Below are positions 43,199 to 51,158 of a stretch of DNA of 64,000 nucleotides, one piece after another. The stretch covers positions 32,276 to 96,275 of the forward strand of contig CALVEV010000035.1 of the NCBI GenBank assembly GCA_944326685.1, written 5' to 3'. The DNA comes from Candidatus Gastranaerophilales bacterium (lineage in GTDB: Bacteria; Cyanobacteriota; Vampirovibrionia; Gastranaerophilales; Gastranaerophilaceae). The position numbers were made by a program, and so were the translations under genes. A model generated the notes under the pieces. It did not search any database and had not been told where the DNA came from. It saw nothing but the letters and a program-made list of their open reading frames with translations. Within the stretch, counting starts at the first letter, position 1. Every line of letters begins with the position of its first letter.

Positions 43199-44398
43199 AT
43201 GAAAAAATCAATTAAAGATTTAGGCGACATTAAAGGTAAAAGAGCTCTTATCAGAGTTGATATTAACGTACCTTTAGATGAAAACAAAAATGTTACAGAT
43301 GATACACGTATTCAAGCAATTGTTCCAACTGTAAATTACTTGAAAGAAAAAGGAGCTAAAATTATTCTTATGGCTCACTTAGGAAGACCAAAAGGAGAAA
43401 GAAAACCTGAATTCTCACTTGAACCTGTTGCTAAATATATGGCAAAAGTTTTTGGTGAAGAAATCGTTTTCATTCCATCAGTTGAAGAAGCTGCTCCATT
43501 TGTTGAAAAATTACAAGATGGTCAAATTGCTTTATTAGAAAATATTCGTTACTACAAAGCTGAAGAAGCAAAAGATGATGATATGACTTTTGCTGAAGAA
43601 TTAGCAAAACTTGGTGATTTCTATGTAAACGATGCTTTCGGTGCTGCTCACAGAAATCACACTTCTACTGCTAAAGTAGCTAAATTAGTTAAACCTGCTG
43701 TATCAGGTCTTTTAATGGAAAAAGAATTAAGATGCTTATCTCAAGCTCTTGATAACCCTACAAGACCATTCACAGCTGTTGTTGGTGGCGCTAAAGTTTC
43801 TTCTAAAATTGGTGTTTTAGAAAACTTAATCGATAAAGTTGATAACCTAATTATCGGTGGTGGTATGGCTTACACATTCGTTAAAGCTAACGGTGGTAAA
43901 ATCGGTAACTCTATTTGCGAAGATGACCAATTAGAAGTTGCTAAAGCTATCGAAAAGAAAGCTGCTGAAAAAGGCGTTAAATTAGTTATGGCAACAGATG
44001 TTCTTGCTACTAATGATTTCTCTGGAAATGGCGAAAACAAATTTGTTGCAATCAACGAAATTCCTGATGGATTTGAAGGCGTTGATGCTGGCCCTGATTC
44101 TAGAAAAGCTTTTGCTGAAGTATTGAAATCTTCAAAAACTATTCTTATGAACGGTCCTGTTGGTGCTTTTGAAAATCCTAAATTCGCTGAAGGTACTAAA
44201 GCAGTTCTTGAAGCTATTGTTGAAGCTACTAAAAATGGTGCTACTTCTGTTATTGGGGGTGGTGACTCTGTTTCTGCAGCTAAAAAATTCTGCAAAGCTG
44301 AAGACTTCACTCACGTTTCAACTGGTGGCGGTGCTTCATTAGAATTCATCGAAGGTAAAGTTTTACCTGGCGTTGCTGCTTTAGATGATGCTGAATAA
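43199..44398 (+). CDS. pgk: Phosphoglycerate kinase
   Basis: 399 residues from ATG 43199 (GGGA ribosome site). PGK marks: RALIRVDINVPLD, LMAHLGRPKG, VNDAFGAAHRNHTSTA, VVGGAKVSSKIGVLE and GGGDSVSAAKKF with the GGGA end. It makes ATP from 1,3-bisphosphoglycerate in glycolysis. Codon use differs somewhat from neighbours (more GCT, GTT, GGT), as expected for a highly expressed gene. Confidence 0.97.
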   Translation: MKKSIKDLGDIKGKRALIRVDINVPLDENKNVTDDTRIQAIVPTVNYLKEKGAKIILMAHLGRPKGERKPEFSLEPVAKYMAKVFGEEIVFIPSVEEAAPFVEKLQDGQIALLENIRYYKAEEAKDDDMTFAEELAKLGDFYVNDAFGAAHRNHTSTAKVAKLVKPAVSGLLMEKELRCLSQALDNPTRPFTAVVGGAKVSSKIGVLENLIDKVDNLIIGGGMAYTFVKANGGKIGNSICEDDQLEVAKAIEKKAAEKGVKLVMATDVLATNDFSGNGENKFVAINEIPDGFEGVDAGPDSRKAFAEVLKSSKTILMNGPVGAFENPKFAEGTKAVLEAIVEATKNGATSVIGGGDSVSAAKKFCKAEDFTHVSTGGGASLEFIEGKVLPGVAALDDAE

Positions 44399-44420
44399 TA
44401 GATTTCTATAATTCATTAAT

Positions 44421-44450
44421 AAAAGCCTTGAGATATTCTCAAGGCTTTTT
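44421..44450 (+). terminator. pgk terminator
   Basis: A 12-base-pair stem (AAAAGCCTTGAG) with a five-base loop and a TTTTT tail. Confidence 0.92.
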
Positions 44451-44509
44451 ATATTGTATTTATCAATTGATAACAAAATCAATCTAATTACACCAATGTT
44501 GAAATTCTA

Positions 44510-45418
44510 TTATAAAGCTTTTAAATGCTTCTTCATTAATTTTTCATTTTTTTGGAATATCATAATATATTCGTGTTTAAATATATTAAATCCCATTGCT
44601 AAAGCTCTATAACGCCATAAATTAGCAGTTTTACCCTTTGCTCTTTCATTTCCTTGCATATCTTTTACAATTGTTGCTTTATGGATAAACCCTAATTGTT
44701 TCATTCTTTCTTGACACTCAAAACCTAAAGAAATTATTTGAGAATCAGCATATTTATCACCAATAATCAAAGCTGCAAAACGACCATCTTCTAATAAATC
44801 ATAACCATTTTTAGCAACTTTTTTAAATAACTCATAAAACTTTTCTGTAGAACCACAATTAGATAAATCCTCTTTTCTATCAGAAAATTTAATAATATCA
44901 TCATAAGGCGGATGAAGAATTAGTAATTGAGCTTTTTCTCTTCCCATAATATCAAGCCTTGCTTGAACTTTTTCTTTCGCTAATTCACTTGCAGAATCTG
45001 CACTTATAATATTTACATCAGTAACTAATTGCTTTGGAGTAAATTTTTCGGAAACTTTTTCTGCTAATTCTTCTTTTAATTCAACACCAATACAACGTCT
45101 TTCCATATTTATAGCTTCGATCCCAGAAGTACCTGAACCAAAGAATAAATCTAGCACAATATCATTCTTCTTTGTGTATCTTTCATATAATTGTTGAGCT
45201 ATTTGAGGGATAAAATTCCCATGATATTCATTTGTATGACCGCCTTGTTTTAAACGAGAAGAAAATTCCCAAAGAGTATCAGTTTTTACATGATCATACT
45301 CTTTCCACTTTTTAAGGTTTATATCATTATATGCAGTAGTTTTAACTGCATTTTCTTTAACGACTTTCAAATTAGCCTTTTGTGGTTCTACTCTTTTGAC
45401 ATTTGATTTTCTTACCAT
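44510..45418 (-). CDS. DNA (N4/N6) methyltransferase, orphan
   Basis: 302 residues. Motif I reads DLFFGSGTSGIEA (about 93-105) and motif IV is HPPYDDI (about 166-172), in the order I before IV; an N-terminal 'GGHTNEYHGNF' segment follows the basic start. This is the N4/N6_Mtase (PF01555-like) pattern. The catalytic tetrapeptide HPPY differs from the more common DPPY/SPPY. No restriction endonuclease or specificity subunit is adjacent, so it is an orphan methylase. An AGGAG ribosome site precedes the ATG. Confidence 0.85.
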   Translation of the reverse strand: MVRKSNVKRVEPQKANLKVVKENAVKTTAYNDINLKKWKEYDHVKTDTLWEFSSRLKQGGHTNEYHGNFIPQIAQQLYERYTKKNDIVLDLFFGSGTSGIEAINMERRCIGVELKEELAEKVSEKFTPKQLVTDVNIISADSASELAKEKVQARLDIMGREKAQLLILHPPYDDIIKFSDRKEDLSNCGSTEKFYELFKKVAKNGYDLLEDGRFAALIIGDKYADSQIISLGFECQERMKQLGFIHKATIVKDMQGNERAKGKTANLWRYRALAMGFNIFKHEYIMIFQKNEKLMKKHLKAL

Positions 45419-45523
45419 ACAAATCTCCTATAGGAATCCCTTGTATAAATCACCCTAATATAGAGAAATTGTATATAAATATCACAATTTACACATCAAG
45501 CAAATAGACGAGAATTTTAGATT

Positions 45524-47380
45524 TTAAGCAATTTCTTTAAGCATTTCTTGAATTTCATCTATCAAAATTACATCAGTATTTTTATCTGAATAACTTAATG
45601 CTTTTCGCAATAAAACTTTTGCTTTTGCAGGATTTTTAAGTTCTAGCATTAATTCTGCTGCTGCTTTATAATTTTCTACTACATTTTCTTTTGCACGAGC
45701 ATCTGTATAATTTTTTACAGCATTTGCGTAAAATTTTAATGCTTTATTTGGAAGATTAAATGTTGTATATGCATCTGCAATATTGCTTGAAACATAACCT
45801 TTTGTTTTAGAATTATCAGTTTGTGATATCAAAACATTTGCTTCATCATAAAATTCAAACGCTTTTCTATCATATTTATCTAAGAAAATATTTGCAATTT
45901 TGGTTAATGATGTAGATTGAGCAACTAAATTATCATTTTCACCAGCATAAGAAACAGAGGTTAAATAATGATTTAATGCTGGCTCTATTTGATTTACTTC
46001 ATCATAGATTTGAGCCATTGAATAATGAGCTTGTGTTTTTATACTATTATCTGTAGTAGATTTTAGTGAACGATTATAACTGTTTAATGCTTGTACTACA
46101 TAATTATTATCATCATAAATTTTCCCCATTTCTAAACAAATTTTTGATTGAGTTTCCCCATCATTAATTTGCTGAGCTCTTACTAGGGCACGATGAAACA
46201 TATCCATTGCTTTTGATGGATTATGCGCAAATGCATGTTTTTTAGCTTGGATAAATAATGATTTTAATTCATTATCCTCTGGTATTATTGTAACTTGAGG
46301 TTTCACTTTATTTGGACGATTAGTTTCTATTTGCTTAGGAACATAATCGTTTATTGGAGATGTAACATTTGGATTTTGTTCAATAACAACATGTCTTTGT
46401 TGTTGAACAGGTTGAGGAATAGGTTCATATTGTGTATGTACATCTTGAATTGGCTCAATTGATACTGGTTTGTCTTCTACAATAGGTTCTTCTGCTTGAG
46501 CTTGAGCTTGAGCAGCTTCTTGAGCAGCTTTTTCTGCTTTAGCTCTCTTTTCTTCTTCTGATTCTGGGAACTTAACTAAAAAAGCTTTATTAATTTCACC
46601 ATCATTATAGCGATAATTAATTCTTTGTAAAAATAAAGCTTCTAACCATTTTACTACAACTTTAGATTCTTTATTTAAGGTTTCTGAAATATATCTGTCT
46701 AAAATAGAAGCAGCATTCAATAAATTTGTTTGAACAAAATTAATTGAAGGAGCTTCTCCCTTTGTATGAACTTCTATTTCTTGCAAATAATCTTCTACTT
46801 CTTCTCTTAAAATATCAGGAGTACCTATAGCAGAAATAGTATTTCTAAAATCTTTTAATATTTGAGCAATATTTACCTTATTGCTCACAGCTGCAGATGG
46901 TCTACTATCTGGAGCAGGAGCATCTGCTTCATAAACTTGAGGTTGAATATCATTTTGATTTTGTGCAGGTTGCGAAATTTGTTGCTGCGCAACAGGAGCT
47001 TGAGCAGGAGGTAATTGTTGAGGTCTTACTGGTTGTTGTTGAACTTGCTGCATATGAGGTTGTGGTTTTCTCATTACAGGAGCTGGTTGTGGTTTTGGTT
47101 GTGATTTTTCTGTAGGTTCTACTTCTTGACCTCTTGGAACAGGACGAGGTTCTAAATGCCTACGAACAGGCTTTTTAGGTTTTGCGACATCTGAAGCTTT
47201 TCCTCTTGCAATAGTTTTTGGTTCACCTTGACGATTTTGTTGCTGACCTTGACCTTGTCCACGACCACCATTTTGTTGCAAAGAATCCTGAGTCTTTTGC
47301 TCAGTTCCATCTTCCTTTTTATATCCTTGACCATTTGTATTATATGGTCTTGGTGCTACAGGATTCATCGCATTATACAC
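45524..47380 (-). CDS. TPR-repeat protein with a long Gln/Pro-rich N-terminus
   Basis: 618 residues. The first 170 are Gln/Pro/Arg-rich and disordered. A helical domain (about 170-270) is followed by an Ala/Gln/Glu linker and, from about 380, at least five tetratricopeptide-type helix pairs (repeats such as MGKIYDDNNYVVQALNSYN). TPRs are protein-binding scaffolds. The start is GTG 47380 behind AAGGA. No signal peptide, so it is cytoplasmic; partner unknown. Confidence 0.85.
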   Translation of the reverse strand: MYNAMNPVAPRPYNTNGQGYKKEDGTEQKTQDSLQQNGGRGQGQGQQQNRQGEPKTIARGKASDVAKPKKPVRRHLEPRPVPRGQEVEPTEKSQPKPQPAPVMRKPQPHMQQVQQQPVRPQQLPPAQAPVAQQQISQPAQNQNDIQPQVYEADAPAPDSRPSAAVSNKVNIAQILKDFRNTISAIGTPDILREEVEDYLQEIEVHTKGEAPSINFVQTNLLNAASILDRYISETLNKESKVVVKWLEALFLQRINYRYNDGEINKAFLVKFPESEEEKRAKAEKAAQEAAQAQAQAEEPIVEDKPVSIEPIQDVHTQYEPIPQPVQQQRHVVIEQNPNVTSPINDYVPKQIETNRPNKVKPQVTIIPEDNELKSLFIQAKKHAFAHNPSKAMDMFHRALVRAQQINDGETQSKICLEMGKIYDDNNYVVQALNSYNRSLKSTTDNSIKTQAHYSMAQIYDEVNQIEPALNHYLTSVSYAGENDNLVAQSTSLTKIANIFLDKYDRKAFEFYDEANVLISQTDNSKTKGYVSSNIADAYTTFNLPNKALKFYANAVKNYTDARAKENVVENYKAAAELMLELKNPAKAKVLLRKALSYSDKNTDVILIDEIQEMLKEIA

Positions 47381-47524
47381 TTACAAACCGTCCTTCCTAG
47401 AAAGATTATCGTCAATTATAACATTTTGTGCAATCTTTCCTTTGCAAAATCATACTTTTATATGACCTCGTCATGGTTATAATGTTTTTTTATTAAAAGT
47501 CATTTTTTAGTTAAGATATGTTAA

Positions 47525-48370
47525 CTATCCTTTTACTGCACCATCGTTTTCGCCGGAAATAAAATATTTTTGCATTGCCAAAAAGAATATTACAATAGGG
47601 ATTGTTGCAAGGATTGAACCAGCTGCAATAAAACGCCAATTAGAACTGAATAAACCTTGTAAATTATTTATACCAACAGGTAATGTATACATACTATCTT
47701 TTGTTAAAACAATACTAGGCCAAAGAAATTCACCCCAAGATCCGATAAATGTAAATATTGCAAGAACTGCCAAAGAAGGTTTAACCAATGGCAAACAGAC
47801 TTTTACAAACATCTCAAATACATTGCAACCATCGATTATTGCAGCTTCTTCTAATTCTCTTGGGACTTTCATAAATGCTTGACGCATTAAAAATATACCA
47901 AATGCATTTACTGCAAAAGGTAGAATTAAACCTAAATATCCCATGAAATTATTTACACTATCAATTAGATTTAATTTTATTGTTATCAAATACACAGGCA
48001 GCATTATTGACTGAAAAGGTATCATTATTGTTGCAAGGATTGAGAAAAATACAATTTTTTTACCATTGAACTCCATTCTAGCCAAAGGATATGCAGCCAA
48101 AGCAGATAATATTAAATTTAATAATACAGTAAACCCTGCAACGACCATGCTGTTTATAAAATAACCGATAAAATTTACTCTGTGCCAAACACCTACATAA
48201 TTATCCCAAGTAAAATCGGTAGGAATAATTGTTGGCGGGTAGGCAAATATATTTTCATTAACTCCTTTTAACGATGTTGATATCAACCAAATAAAAGGAA
48301 ATATTGATAATAATGATACAAATATCAATATTGAATGAATAGAAATTTTACTGATTATCTTCTTTAGCAT
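47525..48370 (-). CDS. Carbohydrate ABC transporter permease (MalG/UgpE type)
   Basis: 281 residues with six membrane helices and the permease EAA motif (EEAAIIDGCNVFEMF, about 190-205), PSLAVLAIFTFIGSWGEFLWP after it. This is one inner-membrane subunit of a sugar importer. The partner permease, binding protein and ATPase are not in the window; the flanks are uppS (opposite strand) and the TPR gene. Either it works with distant partners or it is a leftover. Confidence 0.9.
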   Translation of the reverse strand: MLKKIISKISIHSILIFVSLLSIFPFIWLISTSLKGVNENIFAYPPTIIPTDFTWDNYVGVWHRVNFIGYFINSMVVAGFTVLLNLILSALAAYPLARMEFNGKKIVFFSILATIMIPFQSIMLPVYLITIKLNLIDSVNNFMGYLGLILPFAVNAFGIFLMRQAFMKVPRELEEAAIIDGCNVFEMFVKVCLPLVKPSLAVLAIFTFIGSWGEFLWPSIVLTKDSMYTLPVGINNLQGLFSSNWRFIAAGSILATIPIVIFFLAMQKYFISGENDGAVKG

Positions 48371-48402
48371 AAAATAATAATATCATATTTTTATGTTTAA
48401 GT

Positions 48403-48420
48403 TATAATATTTTTTGAGGA
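48403..48420 (+). promoter_or_regulatory. uppS -10 element and ribosome site
   Basis: TATAAT (48403-48408) is followed by GAGGA (48416-48420) and the ATG at 48426. The leader would be about ten bases, and the ribosome site shows that the ATG at 48426 is the start rather than the TTG at 48414. Confidence 0.6.
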
Positions 48421-48425
48421 TATTT

Positions 48426-49178
48426 ATGGCATCAATTTTATCGAATAAAACTAGCTATCAGGAAGTAGAAAATATTATTGCAGAAACTAATTTGCAACAT
48501 GTTGCAATAATTATGGACGGCAATAGAAGATGGGCAAAAAATAAAGGTCTACCATCTGCTGTTGGGCACAAAAAAGGTGTTGATTCCCTAAAAGCTACTG
48601 TATATGCTTGTAATGATTTTGGTATCAAATATTTAACAGTATATGCTTTCTCTACCGAAAATTGGAACAGAAAACCTGAAGAAGTTGATTTCTTAATGAA
48701 TCTTTTAGGACATACTATTAAAAATGAACTAGGAGAGCTTCATGAGAATAATGTTGTAATATCTTTCCTTGGAGATTTAACAAAACTAGCTCCAAAATTA
48801 CAAGAAATTTTATATCACGCAATAGACGTAACTAAAAATAATACAGGTGTTCATCTTCAAATAGCTTTCAATTATGGCGCAAGAGATGAAATTGTTAGTG
48901 CTACAAAGAAAATAGCAGAAAAGGTTAAAAATGGAGAGCTATCTGTTGATGAGATTACAGAAGAAACTGTTTCACAAGCTCTTTATACATCAAACATGCC
49001 GGACCCTGACTTATTAATCAGAACAGGTGGCGAAAAAAGAATTTCTAATTATTTATTATGGCAGATTGCATATGCAGAAATCCTTGTTACACAACAATTT
49101 TGGCCTGAATTCAATAAAGATTCACTAGCTAACGCTGTTATTGAGTTCCATAACAGACATAGACGCTGGGGCAAATAG
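48426..49178 (+). CDS. uppS: Isoprenyl transferase (undecaprenyl diphosphate synthase)
   Basis: 250 residues with the cis-prenyltransferase motifs: MDGNRRWAKN with the catalytic Asp, YAFSTENWNRKPEEV and the C-terminal RTGGEKRISNYLLWQ. It makes the C55 lipid carrier for peptidoglycan and surface glycans, and so connects to the glycan locus. The stop is followed in frame by further stops (TAG GAG TAG GGG TAA). Confidence 0.96.
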   Translation: MASILSNKTSYQEVENIIAETNLQHVAIIMDGNRRWAKNKGLPSAVGHKKGVDSLKATVYACNDFGIKYLTVYAFSTENWNRKPEEVDFLMNLLGHTIKNELGELHENNVVISFLGDLTKLAPKLQEILYHAIDVTKNNTGVHLQIAFNYGARDEIVSATKKIAEKVKNGELSVDEITEETVSQALYTSNMPDPDLLIRTGGEKRISNYLLWQIAYAEILVTQQFWPEFNKDSLANAVIEFHNRHRRWGK

Positions 49179-49332
49179 GAGTAGGGGTAAATAGAGGTAA
49201 ATAGAAGGAGTAAGTAGAGTAATTAATATTTACGCCTTGTTTGTTAGAAGACAAGTGATTCCTTGACTTGTGGACTAAGAATTTTTTATTTTACTTCAGC
49301 CACTCTTAGATTAGTGAGGATTATTGTTTTTC

Positions 49333-49351
49333 CCCTCTCCGAGGGAGAGGG
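49333..49351 (+). repeat. GC-rich palindromic element
   Basis: CCCTCTCC, three bases, GGAGAGGG: a perfect eight-base-pair stem in the otherwise AT-rich gap between uppS and the HTH genes (49179-49431). No uridine run follows on either strand, so it looks like an interspersed palindromic repeat rather than a terminator. Confidence 0.55.
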
Positions 49352-49431
49352 AATTGACTAACTAAATCTCACAACAACTATCAACCTATAAAAAGAAAGA
49401 TTGAATATTCTAAAAATTTATACAATACTAA

Positions 49432-49662
49432 CTAATTAAAAAAATCGCTTGGTGATATATTTAACACAAATGCAAGTTTCAAAATTGTGTTTAAACTTGG
49501 TTTTTCTTTTTTATTTTCTAGACGATTAATAAATTCTCTAGACTTATCAATTTTTTCAGCAAGTGCTTCTTGTGAAAGATTTTTTGCTTCTCTAAAAAAC
49601 TTTGTCTTTTCACTAATTATTGAATAATATTTATATGAAAAACTCTCAAAATTATCTTGCAA
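49432..49662 (-). CDS. Small XRE-family HTH protein
   Basis: 76 residues with an XRE HTH (FREAKNLSQEALAEKIDKSR, residues about 23-42) and the end NTILKLAFVLNISPSDFF. No in-frame ATG exists, so the start is the TTG at 49662; AGGA about ten bases ahead lies within the end of the previous gene. Co-transcribed with the larger HTH gene upstream. Confidence 0.75.
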   Translation of the reverse strand: MQDNFESFSYKYYSIISEKTKFFREAKNLSQEALAEKIDKSREFINRLENKKEKPSLNTILKLAFVLNISPSDFFN

Positions 49663-49667
49663 AATTT

Positions 49668-49994
49668 TTATTCCTGAAACATTTTTATTAACCTATATAA
49701 AAGTTGTTTTTTATTAGAAGGTTGTTTTTTTATTATATCAATAATTTCTTTTTCGATTTGTTCTTCGGATTTTAAATGTTCAATCTCTAATAGTTCATCA
49801 AGTGAGATATTTAATACTTCTGATATTTTTATAAAAGTTGGTAATGAAGGATAGTTTTTACCGTTTTCTATTTTACTTAGATTAGAAGGTTCAATTCCTA
49901 TTGCTTCACAAAAAACATCTTGTGTTAAGTTTTTAAATTTTCTTAATTTTTGGATTTTTAATCCTAATAATTTTTTTGTTTCATTATCAATCAT
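49668..49994 (-). CDS. XRE-family HTH regulator
   Basis: 108 residues. The N-terminal HTH (LRKFKNLTQDVFCEAIGIEP, then NLSKIENGKNYPS) is followed by an acidic helical tail. Start at ATG 49994 with GAGGA; a TTG at 50006 is an artefact of the track frame. It is likely a repressor in a small divergent regulatory switch with the gene at 50148. Confidence 0.88.
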   Translation of the reverse strand: MIDNETKKLLGLKIQKLRKFKNLTQDVFCEAIGIEPSNLSKIENGKNYPSLPTFIKISEVLNISLDELLEIEHLKSEEQIEKEIIDIIKKQPSNKKQLLYRLIKMFQE

Positions 49995-50050
49995 ATTTAT
50001 CCTCAAAAAAAGAATAACAAGATTATTAATAAAATATAATTATACAATTG

Positions 50051-50094
50051 ACAAATTATGTATTGATTTTTGATGTTTATATCATATAATTTGT
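50051..50094. promoter_or_regulatory. Divergent operator/promoter region of HTH genes
   Basis: The 9-base arms ACAAATTAT (50051-50059) and ATAATTTGT (50086-50094) are exact complements flanking TGAT...ATCA. A plus-strand promoter TTGATT (50063-50068), N16, TATAAT (50085-50090) lies inside. This suggests that the HTH proteins repress one or both directions. Confidence 0.5.
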
Positions 50095-50147
50095 TTAAAA
50101 CATTATTTTATTAATATAAATATGTTGTTTATTAAAAAGGAGATTGA

Positions 50148-50369
50148 ATGAAAGAAGATGAGAAATTTTATAGAAGATTAGCAAAAGTGATTAAAGAAGA
50201 AAGAACAAAGCAAAATCTTACAATAAAAGAACTTGCTAAAAGAGCTAATCTTTCTTCCATTACTATTTCAGATATTGAGAACAATAAATCTCGACCTTAT
50301 ATATCAACTCTTCTAAAAATCAATGACGGATTAAATTTTCCGCCACAAAAAATATACAGTTTGGTATAA
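50148..50369 (+). CDS. Small XRE-family HTH protein
   Basis: 73 residues, almost all an HTH domain (RTKQNLTIKELAKRANLSS, then TISDIENNKSRPYISTLLKI). AAAGGAG precedes the ATG. It is transcribed away from the other two HTH genes and towards the Fic gene, but a terminator-like hairpin lies between. Confidence 0.85.
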   Translation: MKEDEKFYRRLAKVIKEERTKQNLTIKELAKRANLSSITISDIENNKSRPYISTLLKINDGLNFPPQKIYSLV

Positions 50370-50395
50370 CTCCATAGTTATATATTCTTAATTCC

Positions 50396-50422
50396 AACCG
50401 ATATAATCAATTTATATCGGTT
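50396..50422 (+). terminator. Terminator after the HTH gene
   Basis: An 11-base-pair stem (AACCGATATAA) with a five-base loop, followed by TTCATATTATTTTT. Confidence 0.65.
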
Positions 50423-50497
50423 TTCATATTATTTTTAACTCATTAGAACTAAGTTATTATTGGGTTTGTATGTTATAATATACAAAAGAGGTCAGAC

Positions 50498-51106
50498 ATG
50501 GTTTTAGAAAATAAGCTTGGTATTTCTGATTCGGCAGAATTAGCAAGACAAGAAGAAAAAATTAGTAAGAAAAAAGCGCTTGAATTGTTTGAGAACAAAA
50601 TTCTTGATTCGCTTGATGCCGGAACTTTTGAAACATTATCAAAAATCCATAAGTATTTATTTGATGAAATTTATTATTTTGCAGGAGAAATTAGAACAGT
50701 TAATATTGCAAAAGGAAATTTTAGGTTTGCTCCTGTTATGTATCTTGAACAAGCATTACTACATATAGACAAAATGCCTCAATCAACTTATGAAGAAATA
50801 ATTGAAAAATATGTAGAAATGAATGTTGCTCATCCTTTTAGAGAAGGTAACGGGCGTAGTACAAGAATTTGGTTAGATTTAATCTTAAAAAAAGAATTAA
50901 ATATGGTTGTTGATTGGAGTATGGTTGATAAAGAAGATTATTTATTAGCTATGGAAAGAAGTCCAATCAAAAATGTTGAAATCCGAGAACTATTAAAACA
51001 AGCATTAACTTCTAAAATAAATGATAGAGAAGTTTATATGAAAGGGATTGATGCAAGTTACAATTACGAAGGCTATTTCACTTATAAAACAAAAGATCTT
51101 GGTTAG
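50498..51106 (+). CDS. Fic-domain protein, class III with C-terminal inhibitory motif
   Basis: 202 residues. The Fic active site HPFREGNGRSTR is at 112-123, with His112 catalytic, and the flap region TVNIAKGNFRFAP is near 67-79. Near the C-terminus, S187-x3-E191-G192 (SYNYEG) fits the class III inhibitory motif SxxxE(G/N), which blocks AMP transfer until released. The enzyme would AMPylate a target protein. A ribosome site (GAGGT) precedes the ATG. A neighbouring HTH gene could regulate it. Confidence 0.88.
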   Translation: MVLENKLGISDSAELARQEEKISKKKALELFENKILDSLDAGTFETLSKIHKYLFDEIYYFAGEIRTVNIAKGNFRFAPVMYLEQALLHIDKMPQSTYEEIIEKYVEMNVAHPFREGNGRSTRIWLDLILKKELNMVVDWSMVDKEDYLLAMERSPIKNVEIRELLKQALTSKINDREVYMKGIDASYNYEGYFTYKTKDLG

Positions 51107-51146
51107 ATAATATCATTTGTGTTTTTCTTTTGAATATTGCTTGATG

Positions 51147-51152
51147 TATAAT
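51147..51152 (+). promoter_or_regulatory. Candidate -10 element of leaderless uvrA
   Basis: TATAAT is six bases before the uvrA ATG, with no ribosome site. The -35 region is weak. Confidence 0.5.
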
Positions 51153-51158
51153 GCTGTT

